Source: Thermoplasmatales archaeon BRNA1
GTDB lineage: Archaea; Thermoplasmatota; Thermoplasmata; Methanomassiliicoccales; Methanomethylophilaceae
DNA length: 64,000 bases
Direction of reading: 5' to 3'
Assembly (NCBI GenBank): GCA_000350305.1
Contig: CP002916.1
Coordinates: 496,001 to 560,000 of the forward strand
A model generated the notes under the pieces. That model made no database searches. It had not been told where the DNA came from and saw nothing but the letters and a program-made list of their open reading frames with translations. A program made the position numbers and the translations under genes. This document shows positions 54,844-62,794 of this stretch, piece by piece. Within the stretch, counting starts at the first letter, position 1, and each line of letters begins with the position of its first letter.

Positions 54844-56181
54844 TCAGAGCGCATCGAGGAGTTCGGAGGCACGGTCGTCCCCCTGCTCCGCGGCCATCTC
54901 GAGATACTTCCTCGCGGAGGCACGGTCCCCTCTGTCGGCGAACATCTTCCCCGCGGCGTACTGGGCGCCGGCGTGTCCGAGGTCGGAGGACCTCACGAAC
55001 AGTTCGAGGGCCCTGTCCTCGTCCTTCTCGCAACCGAGACCGGATCTTAGGAGGGAGGCGAGGGCGTAGAGCGCATCGGATTCGGCATCCTCGTCCTGGT
55101 CGCACTCGCAGGACCTCTTGTACATCTCGAAGGCCTTCTCGGGGTCGTGCTGGACTCCCACCCCGTCCTCGTACATGCATCCGAGGTTGTATGCGCAGGG
55201 TCCGTTGCCCTTGTCCGCACCCCACTTGTACCATTTCATGGCCAGGAACTTGGACCTCTCGGTGAAGAGCCCGGTCTCGTAGATCTGGCCCAGGACGTAC
55301 ATGGCGGTGGTGTTCCCACCGCGGGCGGATGCCTCCAGAAGGAACATCGCGGTGGGGACGGACTGGAGGGTGAATCCCCCGTCCAGGAAGCTGAGCCCGA
55401 GGGACAGCTGGGCCTTGGGGTTCTCGGACATGGCGGGAGAGGAGTTGAAGACCTCGTCCTCGTAATCCTCGCCGGTGATCTCGGCGACGGACATCTGGTC
55501 GCCCCATCTGGCGGTCTCCAGATAGATGTGCCTGGCGTAGACCTCGGAGGCGGGGATCCCGATACCGAACTTGTACATCTCCGCGAGGCATTTCTTCGCG
55601 GTGATGCTCCCGCCCTTGGCGGCGGTCTTGAAAAGATTGGCGGCGGTGTCGCACTTGCGCTCCATCCCGATGCCCTTCTCGTACATACGTGCCAGATTGG
55701 CGGTGGCGGGAGGGTACTTGGACATGTTCCCCTTTTGGAACATGGTCACGGCACCGTGCTCGGAGTGCTGCGGGCCGCTGCGGTCGAGATAGATCAGGCC
55801 GAGGTTGTTCTGGGCGCGGGGGTTGCCCGCGTTGGCGGCGTTCTCGAGGTGCTCGATAGCGAGTTCGCGGCTGCGTTTGGTGCCGAGTCCGGCCTCGTAA
55901 AGGAAACCGAGGGAGGCCTGGCAGTCGTGATCGTTGCGCTGTGCGCCGCGGTCGTACCACTGGTAGGCGACCTTGTAGGACTGGGATGTCCCCTGTCCGG
56001 CCTCGCACATGCAGCCCAGGAGGAAGTAGGCGCGCTCGACGCCCTTGGATGCGGCCTTCTTGTAGAGGCGGAACGCCTCCTCGAAGGACTGCTCGCCAGC
56101 GGTACCGAGGCGGAGCTCGTCCGCCCTGCGCATCAGCGCGTCCGGCGTGGCGGGTACCCTCTCGGTCTTCCTCCCGATCAT
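54844..56181 (-). CDS. Large Sel1-repeat protein
   Basis: A 445-residue solenoid of about eleven Sel1-like repeats covering nearly the whole chain, for example AYFLLGCMCEAGQGT, ASLGFLYEAGLGT, AQNNLGLIYLD, ATANLARMYEKGIGM, AMYVLGQIYETGLF, YNLGCMYEDGVGV and AQYAAGKMFADRGD. No signal peptide or enzyme domain. A lineage with many Sel1 proteins probably uses them as interaction scaffolds. One decamer ATGTGCCAGA (54834-54843) abuts its stop codon, and a GTGCCAGA core lies inside at 55689. Confidence 0.92.
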   Translation of the reverse strand: MIGRKTERVPATPDALMRRADELRLGTAGEQSFEEAFRLYKKAASKGVERAYFLLGCMCEAGQGTSQSYKVAYQWYDRGAQRNDHDCQASLGFLYEAGLGTKRSRELAIEHLENAANAGNPRAQNNLGLIYLDRSGPQHSEHGAVTMFQKGNMSKYPPATANLARMYEKGIGMERKCDTAANLFKTAAKGGSITAKKCLAEMYKFGIGIPASEVYARHIYLETARWGDQMSVAEITGEDYEDEVFNSSPAMSENPKAQLSLGLSFLDGGFTLQSVPTAMFLLEASARGGNTTAMYVLGQIYETGLFTERSKFLAMKWYKWGADKGNGPCAYNLGCMYEDGVGVQHDPEKAFEMYKRSCECDQDEDAESDALYALASLLRSGLGCEKDEDRALELFVRSSDLGHAGAQYAAGKMFADRGDRASARKYLEMAAEQGDDRASELLDAL

Positions 56182-56275
56182 GGGCGGCAGTAGGTCGGCA
56201 TTCTATAAAGCCAATCGCCCGCGGATACGATTCCTTACCGCACATTTTTATAGGGCTCTGGGCGATTGGCAACGT

Positions 56276-56653
56276 ATGTCCCTGTTCGCACGCGACGACG
56301 AGTACAAGGTGGTCATCCTGGTCAGGCAGGACGTGAAGATGTCCAAGGGGAAGACCGCCGCCCAGGCCAGCCATGCCGCTGTGGCCTGTGCCCTCGCCGC
56401 GAAGAAGAACCATCCTAGGGAGTTCTCGGGATGGGAGACCTCCGGCGGACAGAAGATCGTGGCCCTGAAGGTGGCGTCCCTCAAGGAGCTCTTCGAGTTC
56501 AAGGCCATCGCCGACCAGCAGGGAATCACCAATGCGGTGGTCTGCGACGCCGGGAGGACGGAGATCGATCCCGGGACCATCACCTGTCTAGGCATCGGGC
56601 CCGAGAAGCAGTCGGTCATCGACAAGATAACCGGCGACCTCTCGATGCTGTGA
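56276..56653 (+). CDS. pth2: Peptidyl-tRNA hydrolase, archaeal type
   Basis: Releases tRNA from stalled peptidyl-tRNA. The 125-residue Pth2 has KVVILVRQDVKMSKGKTAAQ (active-site Lys-Gly-Lys and the VRxDlxMxkGK motif), ASHAAVACALAA near 32, and CDAGRTEIDPGTITCLGIGP near 90. ATG 56276 follows the TATA TTTTTATAGG (56245-56254) by 22-30 bases. The longer open frame from 56147 overlaps the divergent Sel1 gene. It converges with thiE directly (stop 56653, 56654). Confidence 0.95.
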   Translation: MSLFARDDEYKVVILVRQDVKMSKGKTAAQASHAAVACALAAKKNHPREFSGWETSGGQKIVALKVASLKELFEFKAIADQQGITNAVVCDAGRTEIDPGTITCLGIGPEKQSVIDKITGDLSML

Positions 56654-57295
56654 TCAGTTCTTGCGGGTGCGGTTGTAGTTCAGCACCATGGCCTTCAGCT
56701 CATGCGCGGCGGCCCTGATGTCGGGCTGGGCCATGATGGCGGATACCACTGCGGGGCAGTCTGCACCCGCCGCGAGCACATCGAGGATGTTGCCGCGGTT
56801 GATGCCGCCGATGGCCACGATGGGGACGGCGTCCTCGATGGCGTTCCTCACATCCATGATGGCGTCGAGGCCCACTCCCTGTTTGGCATCCTTCTTGGTG
56901 CCCGTGGTGAAAATGGAACCGATGGCGACGTAATCCGCGCCGTCCTCGACGGCCTGCCTCGCCTGCTCGGCGTTGTCGCAGGAGATCCCGATGATCATCT
57001 CCTCGCCGCACAGCCTGCGTGCCTCCTTGAGGGGGATGTCGGACTGACCTAGATGCACTCCGTCGGCGCTCGAGAGGATGGCGATGTCCACCCTGTCGTT
57101 TACGATGAAGAACTTGCTGTACTCGTCCGCCACGGCCTGCATCTCCTTGGCGACGCGGAGCATCTCTCCGCCGTCGGCATCCTTCATGCGGAGCTGGACG
57201 ATGTCGGCGCCTCCCTCGTAGCAGAGCCTGGCGGCCTCGGCCTCGGTGGTCTTCCCCAGCATCTCTCTGTCGGTGATCGCGTAGAGTTCGAACAT
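56654..57295 (-). CDS. thiE: Thiamine-phosphate synthase
   Basis: Couples HMP-PP with thiazole phosphate. The 213-residue barrel has the complete ThiE set: ELYAITDREML, VQLRMKDAD, VNDRVDIAILSSADGVHLGQ, IGISCDNAEQARQAVEDGAD and IGSIFTTGTKKDAKQGVGL. ATG 57295 overlaps the thiM stop (TGATG). It coexists with a TenI-like protein at 6453 and a ThiN domain at 59508, so the same step may be covered twice. Confidence 0.93.
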   Translation of the reverse strand: MFELYAITDREMLGKTTEAEAARLCYEGGADIVQLRMKDADGGEMLRVAKEMQAVADEYSKFFIVNDRVDIAILSSADGVHLGQSDIPLKEARRLCGEEMIIGISCDNAEQARQAVEDGADYVAIGSIFTTGTKKDAKQGVGLDAIMDVRNAIEDAVPIVAIGGINRGNILDVLAAGADCPAVVSAIMAQPDIRAAAHELKAMVLNYNRTRKN

Positions 57296-58077
57296 CAGAG
57301 TTCCTCCTCCTTCAGGTTGTACACTGCGTCCATGAGGTTCATGTGGAAGGTCCCGGGGCCCTTGGACACCTTGGCCGCGTTCTCGGCGGCGATGTTGAAC
57401 GCATCGATAGCCGCGGCCACGGACTCCAGGGAGACGCCGTTGGCGCCCACGAAGCATCCGACTACGGAGGACAGCATGCATCCCGTTCCGGATACGAGGT
57501 TCTGCATGGGCGTACCGTGCCTGAGCTCCAGGGTGGTCTCCCCGTCGGAGACGTAGTCGACAGGTCCGGTGGCGGCCACGATGCAGTGGTTGTCTTTCGC
57601 CAGTTTCTCGGCGGCAGCCTTGGGATCGTCCGCACCCGCGGAGTCTACTCCCTGCACCTTCCCTCCCAGTCCCGAAAGGTATCCGATCTCTCCGTAGTTG
57701 CCCTTGATCACGACCGATTCGGGTGCCTTCGGGATGAGGTATTGGATAAAAGAGCCAGACCACATGTTTCTGAACTTGGAAGCACCCGCTCCCGTGGGGT
57801 CGAAGACCACAGGCTTATGCAGGTTTGTGGCCTTCACGGCGGCGGACCACAGGGCATCCCCCACGGCCTGTCCGTCGAGGGTACCCATGTTGACCACGAC
57901 GGCGTCGCAGGCGGCCGCGAGATCGAGGACATCGTCGTTGTACATGCTCATGCACGGCGATCCGCCCATGGCGATGCACACGTTGGCGCAGTCGTTCACC
58001 GTGACTATGTTGGTGACGTGGACCACGAACGGATGTTTCTCCCTGACCTGGCGGAACAGCTCTGCATTGCTTGCCAT
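57295..58077 (-). CDS. thiM: Hydroxyethylthiazole kinase
   Basis: Phosphorylates salvaged thiazole alcohol. The 260-residue ribokinase-like enzyme has PFVVHVTNIVTVNDCANV at the N-terminus, GGSPCMSMY, VFDPTGAGASKFRN (ATP/Mg contact) and SGTGCMLSSVVGCF with the catalytic Cys. ATG 58077 (MASNAELF) gives the usual length; the open frame to 58146 adds residues without similarity. Together with thiE it forms a salvage operon. The divergent gene is the FKBP-like protein; a shared TATA at 58166-58178 leaves a leader of about 65 nt for thiM. Confidence 0.92.
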   Translation of the reverse strand: MASNAELFRQVREKHPFVVHVTNIVTVNDCANVCIAMGGSPCMSMYNDDVLDLAAACDAVVVNMGTLDGQAVGDALWSAAVKATNLHKPVVFDPTGAGASKFRNMWSGSFIQYLIPKAPESVVIKGNYGEIGYLSGLGGKVQGVDSAGADDPKAAAEKLAKDNHCIVAATGPVDYVSDGETTLELRHGTPMQNLVSGTGCMLSSVVGCFVGANGVSLESVAAAIDAFNIAAENAAKVSKGPGTFHMNLMDAVYNLKEEEL

Positions 58078-58165
58078 GAGGACTCTATCGGCCACTGGAT
58101 AGATAAGACCGACTGAACGGATGGACGGATAAACCCTTCCGTGCACCCGTCCGCGTCCGCAAACG

Positions 58166-58180
58166 TATTATAATAACGTA
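58166..58180. promoter_or_regulatory. Bidirectional TATA element between thiM and the FKBP-like gene
   Basis: CGTATTATAATAACG, nearly symmetrical, with ATTATAATA on one strand and TTATTATAAT on the other. It lies 23-30 bases before ATG 58201, making that message leaderless, and about 90 bases before thiM. Confidence 0.5.
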
Positions 58181-58200
58181 TGAATCGCGGACGCGATAAT

Positions 58201-59424
58201 ATGTCCGACGAGAAGGACGCCGCACAGAAGGCCAAGGAAGAGGCCGCTGCGAAAAAGGCCGCAGAGAAGGAAGCCCAGGCTCAGGCGAAGGCAGAGGCCA
58301 ACGCCAAGAGGCAGGCCGAGAAGGAAGCCCAGGCTCAGGCGAAGGCAGAGGCCAACGCCAAGAGGCAGGCCGAGAAGGAGGCCCGTATGAAGGAGCAGCA
58401 GAAGGCCAAGGAAGAGGCCGCCGCACAGAAGGCCGCCCAGAAAGAGGCTAGGGCGAAAGCCAAGGAAGAGGCCGCCGCGAAAAAGGCCGCCGAAGCCCCC
58501 GAGAGGAAGGTCAGGAAGGAGAGGGAGCCTATCGCCTTCTTCTGCTCCATCATCCTCCTCGTCGCCTGTGTCGCCGTTGCCGGGAGCTGGATTTACGATG
58601 AGGCCATCGCTGACGACAGCGGCGACAAGGTCATCTCCAACTCCAGCGTCGAGGTCTACTATACCCTGTCCTTCTACGACTTCTACGAGAACGGCGGACC
58701 GATCTACCAGACCAACTATGAGAAGGTAGACAAGAGCGACAAGTGGGTTCACGCGGACGGATACACGTACTCCGAGGACGTCTACAAGGTCAGCATGGCC
58801 AACAGCAACGCCCTTCAGGGATTCAGGGACGCCCTTCTCGGCCACAGTGCAGGAGACACCGTGAAGATCCGCATCGCCGCCAAGGACGGATACAACGTGG
58901 AATGCGATATGGATAAAATCGCCGACATCACCAACATCAGCATGGATTCCACCTCTGTGATGACTTCCGCCGAGTTCGAGGCCGAGTACGGTTTCGTACC
59001 TGCCGGTAACGTCACCGTCACCACGTCCTACGGATGGCCTGCCAACGTCACCCTCAACGCAGGCGGATTCATTGTCACCCACAGCCCTGTCGCAGGTACC
59101 GACTACAGCATGACATACAGCGGACTCACCTACGCCCTGCACATCAACTCTGTGGCTGCCGGAGTAATCAACTACTCCGTCACCGTCCCCGAGGCCGCCG
59201 CCACCCAGATCGTCGGAGACGACGGACAGATGACCAGCGTCTACCGTTACGAAGGTGCCGATTACACCGCCATGAAGATGATGAAGATCACCACCAACGA
59301 GAGCGGTATGAACAAGGATGTGCTCGGCATCGCTTACAGCGGAAACGTCATCGTGTACAAGACCTGCGATCCCCAGGACAACCAGGACTTGTACTTCACG
59401 ATCAAGATCGTCACCGTCAGCTGA
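58201..59424 (+). CDS. Membrane-anchored FKBP-like protein with Lys/Ala/Glu-rich N-terminal repeats
   Basis: A 407-residue type II membrane protein. Residues 1-108 are a charged helical repeat region (KAEANAKRQAEKEAQAQ twice, AKEQQ-type units), residues about 111-131 the single membrane helix IAFFCSIILLVACVAVAG. The outer part from about 150 resembles the long archaeal FKBP/SlyD peptidyl-prolyl isomerases: VEVYYTLSFYDFYENGGPIY, then ALQGFRDALLGHSAGDTVKI and PAGNVTVTTSYGW. Key aromatic pocket residues cannot be confirmed by eye, so isomerase activity is inferred. ATG 58201 is preferred to 58180 from the TATA spacing. Confidence 0.85.
   Translation: MSDEKDAAQKAKEEAAAKKAAEKEAQAQAKAEANAKRQAEKEAQAQAKAEANAKRQAEKEARMKEQQKAKEEAAAQKAAQKEARAKAKEEAAAKKAAEAPERKVRKEREPIAFFCSIILLVACVAVAGSWIYDEAIADDSGDKVISNSSVEVYYTLSFYDFYENGGPIYQTNYEKVDKSDKWVHADGYTYSEDVYKVSMANSNALQGFRDALLGHSAGDTVKIRIAAKDGYNVECDMDKIADITNISMDSTSVMTSAEFEAEYGFVPAGNVTVTTSYGWPANVTLNAGGFIVTHSPVAGTDYSMTYSGLTYALHINSVAAGVINYSVTVPEAAATQIVGDDGQMTSVYRYEGADYTAMKMMKITTNESGMNKDVLGIAYSGNVIVYKTCDPQDNQDLYFTIKIVTVS
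58267..58374. repeat. Perfect 54-base tandem duplication
   Basis: 58267-58320 and 58321-58374 are identical, encoding 18 residues twice (KEAQAQAKAEANAKRQAE). The absence of any synonymous change implies recent duplication or continuing slippage. Confidence 0.9.
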
Positions 59425-59436
59425 AGCAAATCACTT

Positions 59437-59460
59437 TCCCGGGAGTGATCCCGGGATTTC
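59437..59460 (+). terminator. Terminator of FKBP-like gene
   Basis: TCCCGGGA-GTGA-TCCCGGGA hairpin at 59437-59456, 12 bases after the stop, followed by TTTCATCATCTTTT. Confidence 0.6.
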
Positions 59461-59475
59461 ATCATCTTTTGAAAA

Positions 59476-59500
59476 GTGTCCGGGAGCCGTGGCTCCCGTA
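59476..59500 (-). terminator. Terminator of thiDN
   Basis: CGGGAGCC-GT-GGCTCCCG at 59481-59498; in minus-strand sense it is followed by GACACTTTTC. It lies 7 bases beyond the thiDN stop. Confidence 0.55.
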
Positions 59501-59507
59501 ACGGGTT

Positions 59508-60806
59508 TCAGATGCTCTTCTCGAGCTTGGACATGATGTCGCGAGGACCCTTGCCGAATAGGTCGACTGTGTTCCTCTTGCCCTTGATAATGACTGCATC
59601 GGGGAACTTCTTAGACAGGGAGAGGGCGTTCCTGGTAGTCTCCGCGATGGATTCCCCATTCACATCCTTCTCCTTGACGATGACCACGTCCAGCCCAGCA
59701 TCCTTCATGTCGGACTCCAGGGCGGAGTCGGCCTCGAAGGTCATGACGCAGCGCATCTCGGGGTTGGTCTTCATGCATTCCATGAGGACGTAGGACAGGT
59801 GCTCCCCCGCACCGAACTTGACGTTGCCCCCCTTCTTCAGGGAGCCGTTGTGGACGTAGATCCTCTTCTCGATGCCGGCTATCTCCTCCGGCCCCTTGGC
59901 GTTCTTCACCGCGTATGCGATGTTCATACCGTCCTTGGGGACGAGGTCCAGGGGCATGATCCTCATGATCTTGGCCACTGCGGTGTCCATGTCCCTGAGG
60001 ACGTTGACCATGTCGGAGTCCTGCTTCTTGGTGAGGGCGACGTTGGTGTTGACCACGTCCACGCCTTTGCCGACGGAGTACTGGGTCTCGATGGACTTCT
60101 GTATCATCTTTCTGGACTCCAGGACCGACGTCACCAGGTCGAGCCCGTTTGCCATGTTGGCGGTGATGAACGCCGAGAAGGCGCATCCCGAGCCGTGGCC
60201 GGACTCCCCGCGGGTGCGGGGGTTCCTGATCCTGGTGATGCCGGAGCTGAGGTAAAGGTAGTCTGTGACGACCTTCGAGTCGAAGTGCCCTCCCTTCAGA
60301 AGAACGGAGCTCCCCTCCTTCCCGATGACCTCGCAGGCATAGGTCACGTCGTCCTCGTTGCGGATCTTGATCCCTGAGAGCACCTCGGCCTCCTGCCTGT
60401 TGGGGGTGACGAGCTCGCATATGGGAAGCAGTTTTCTCTTCAGCGCCTTGATGTAGGATTCGTCGTACAGCCTGTCGCCCACGGTGGCGACCATGACGGG
60501 ATCGACGATGAGGGGGATGTTGTGATCCTCCAGTGCGTCGACCACGACGCCGACGATCTCGGCGTTGTAGAGCATGCCGGTCTTGATGGCCTTGATCTCG
60601 CAGTCCTTGAGCACAGCATCCAGCTGTGCCTGTACCACGTCGGCCGGCATGGGAAAGATAGAGCTGACGCTGCAGGTGTTCTGAGCGGTGACAGCGGTGA
60701 TGACGCTGGTTGCGTGGACGCCCACGGATGCCATGGCCTTGATATCGGCCTGTATCCCGGCACCTCCGACGGAGTCCGAACCGGCGATTGTCAGTGCAGT
60801 TCTCAT
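59508..60806 (-). CDS. thiDN: ThiD-ThiN fusion: HMP(-P) kinase / thiamine-phosphate synthase
   Basis: Bifunctional thiamine enzyme of 432 residues. Residues 1-265 are ThiD: TIAGSDSVGGAGIQADIKAM, PLIVDPVMVATVG and GHGSGCAFSAFITANMANG with the catalytic Cys. Residues about 268-432 are ThiN, which in archaea replaces ThiE: IMPLDLVPKDGMNIAYAVKN, GGNVKFGAGEHLSYVLMECM, FEADSALESDM. In fused form ThiN usually makes thiamine phosphate, whereas DNA-binding ThiR proteins carry a helix-turn-helix, absent here. A true ThiE is 2 kb away, so the step appears redundant. Confidence 0.93.
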   Translation of the reverse strand: MRTALTIAGSDSVGGAGIQADIKAMASVGVHATSVITAVTAQNTCSVSSIFPMPADVVQAQLDAVLKDCEIKAIKTGMLYNAEIVGVVVDALEDHNIPLIVDPVMVATVGDRLYDESYIKALKRKLLPICELVTPNRQEAEVLSGIKIRNEDDVTYACEVIGKEGSSVLLKGGHFDSKVVTDYLYLSSGITRIRNPRTRGESGHGSGCAFSAFITANMANGLDLVTSVLESRKMIQKSIETQYSVGKGVDVVNTNVALTKKQDSDMVNVLRDMDTAVAKIMRIMPLDLVPKDGMNIAYAVKNAKGPEEIAGIEKRIYVHNGSLKKGGNVKFGAGEHLSYVLMECMKTNPEMRCVMTFEADSALESDMKDAGLDVVIVKEKDVNGESIAETTRNALSLSKKFPDAVIIKGKRNTVDLFGKGPRDIMSKLEKSI

Positions 60807-60896
60807 GCGTTCTGACCGTAGTCATTCCGATTATTTAATCTAACTAAATGCGCGCGCGGAAAACCATTTTTTATAATAAGATGGAGATGGCCCGGT

Positions 60897-61280
60897 ATGG
60901 CAAAATCGACCGTGCACTTCGTCCTCGCGGGCAAGAGCGACTACAGGGACCTCGCTCCCATTTTCGGGGAGATGCTCAAATCGGCACTCATCATCGCCGA
61001 TCAGATGCTGGAAGAGGAGGAGTTCACCATGATCGAGCAGCTCAACCTCGACGACCTGGAGCAGAACCGCAAGCCCGAGGGATACATCCGCAAGGCGAGG
61101 ATCCGCATGGTCTTCCCCATGGACAGGAAGGAGTTCTACTTCCAGAGCTACAACAACAAGATCGTGGACCTCAACAAGATCCGCGAGTCCACCGCCGCCA
61201 TCCTCGACGGGGCCAAGATCAACTACTCCGTCTCCGAGGACGACGACATCTCCTTCGATATCAACCCGAAGAAGAAGTGA
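60897..61280 (+). CDS. Uncharacterised small acidic protein
   Basis: I do not recognise this 127-residue soluble protein. It shows alpha/beta character: AKSTVHFVLAGKSDY, MLKSALIIADQMLEEEEFTM, KARIRMVFPMDRKEFYFQSY and the acidic end SEDDDISFDINPKKK. A TATA-like TTTTTTATAATAAG lies at 60869-60882, giving a short leader, and GGTATGG places the start. Codon use matches the neighbours, so it is a real gene. It precedes metY by 91 bases. Confidence 0.8.
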   Translation: MAKSTVHFVLAGKSDYRDLAPIFGEMLKSALIIADQMLEEEEFTMIEQLNLDDLEQNRKPEGYIRKARIRMVFPMDRKEFYFQSYNNKIVDLNKIRESTAAILDGAKINYSVSEDDDISFDINPKKK

Positions 61281-61371
61281 TCGCAACCGCGGTTTCGGCA
61301 CAACAGTGCCAGATGACATCAAACGTTTCAGCGGAAGGTCTAAACCGCCCGTAATCATAGGAGACACGAAC

Positions 61372-62694
61372 ATGGCAGACAACAGGAACATCCCGTCCGG
61401 GCCCCTGAACAGGTCCGGCTACTCATTCGACACCATCCAGATCCACAAGGGACAGGAGCAGGCGGACCCCGCCACCGATGCCAGGAACGTCCCCATCTAC
61501 CTCACCTCATCCTACGTCTTCAAGGACTCCAAACAGGCGGCGGACAGGTTCGCCCTGAAAGAGGGAGGCAACATCTACGGCAGGCTGACCAACACCACCC
61601 AGGCGATCTTCGAGGACAGGATCGCCGCCCTCGAGGGAGGTGTCTCCGCCCTCGCGGTCTCCTCCGGGGCAGCCGCGGTAACCTACGCCATCAACGCGCT
61701 CTGCCGCTCCGGAGACAACATCGTCTCCGCCAACAATATCTACGGAGGGACCTACAACCTCTTCGAGCACACCTTCCCCTCCTTCAACGGGATCACCACC
61801 ACCTGGGTGGACCCCTCCGACCCCGCTAACTTCGAGAAAGCCATCACCGACAGGACCCGCGTCATCTTCGCCGAGACCTTCGGCAACCCCAACGCCGACA
61901 TCACCGACGTGGAGGCCATCGCGGAGATCGCCCACAGGCACAACATCGTGCTGGTGATCGACAACACCTTCGCAACCCCCTACCTGTTTAGGCCGCTGGA
62001 GCACGGTGCCGACATCGTCGTGGAGTCCGCCACCAAGTTCATCTCCGGACACGGGAACGTCATCGCCGGAGTGATCGTCGAGGGAGGCAAGTTCGACTGG
62101 TTCGCCAAGCCCGAGCTTTACCCCCAGTTCACCGAGGAGGACCCCTCCTACCACGGGACCGTCTTCGCCAAGTTCGGACCGGGAGCGTTCACCACCTGGA
62201 TCAGATGCATCCTGCTCAGGGACACCGGGGCATGCATCTCCCCCTTCACCGCATGGGTGCTCCTCCAGTCCGTCGAGACCCTCTCCCTCCGCGTGGAGAA
62301 GCAGGTCTCCAACGCGCTTAAGATCGTCGACTACCTAAAGAACAACCCCAAGGTCGCCTCCGTCAGCCACCCCTCGCTCTCCTCCGGGAAGCAGAAGGAG
62401 CTGTACGACAGGTACTTCCCCAACGGCGGTGCATCGATCTTCACATTCGACGTCAAGGGGACCAAGGAGCAGGCCCAGAAGCTCACCGAGAACCTGAAGC
62501 TGTTCAGCCTCCTGGCCAACATCGCCGACGTGAAGTCGCTGATCATCCACCCGGCATCCACCACCCACTCCCAGCTCACCGAGGAGGAGCTTGAGGGAGT
62601 GCACATCCGCCCCACCACCATCAGGATCTCCATCGGAGCGGAGAACCCGGACGACCTGATCGCCGACCTCGAGGAAGGTTTCAAGCTGATCTGA
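61372..62694 (+). CDS. metY: O-acetylhomoserine (homocysteine) sulfhydrylase
   Basis: PLP enzyme forming homocysteine from O-acetylhomoserine and sulfide. The 440-residue Cys/Met metabolism enzyme has YGRLTNTTQAIFEDRIAALE near 66, SSGAAAVTYAI (phosphate-binding region), VIDNTFATPYLFRPLEHGAD and the PLP lysine in ESATKFISGHGNVIAG near 215. MetY-type length and the insert ELYPQFTEEDPSYHG distinguish it from cystathionine synthases. ATG 61372 has TAGGAGA 8 bases upstream; the open frame starts at 61306. Confidence 0.94.
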   Translation: MADNRNIPSGPLNRSGYSFDTIQIHKGQEQADPATDARNVPIYLTSSYVFKDSKQAADRFALKEGGNIYGRLTNTTQAIFEDRIAALEGGVSALAVSSGAAAVTYAINALCRSGDNIVSANNIYGGTYNLFEHTFPSFNGITTTWVDPSDPANFEKAITDRTRVIFAETFGNPNADITDVEAIAEIAHRHNIVLVIDNTFATPYLFRPLEHGADIVVESATKFISGHGNVIAGVIVEGGKFDWFAKPELYPQFTEEDPSYHGTVFAKFGPGAFTTWIRCILLRDTGACISPFTAWVLLQSVETLSLRVEKQVSNALKIVDYLKNNPKVASVSHPSLSSGKQKELYDRYFPNGGASIFTFDVKGTKEQAQKLTENLKLFSLLANIADVKSLIIHPASTTHSQLTEEELEGVHIRPTTIRISIGAENPDDLIADLEEGFKLI

Positions 62695-62760
62695 AACCCC
62701 AATCCAGCTCGGGCCCGATTGCAGGGTCCGGGCTGCTACTTTTAATATCTGGTACTTATG

Positions 62761-62794
62761 AAAAAAACCGAGTGAAGGGGAATCCCCTTCACTC
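62761..62794 (-). terminator. Terminator overlapping the argH stop
   Basis: AGTGAAGGGGA-A-TCCCCTTCACT (62771-62793), an 11-base perfect stem that includes the argH stop codon, followed in minus-strand sense by CGGTTTTTTT. The plus-strand region 62695-62760 after metY holds only an imperfect GC hairpin (GGGCCCG region). Confidence 0.75.

Noticed and set aside
61281-61371. Extended MetY start at 61306
   Set aside because: ATG 61372 has a clear AGGAG-type site and the usual enzyme N-terminus; the upstream part contains a GTGCCAGA motif copy and looks like leader.
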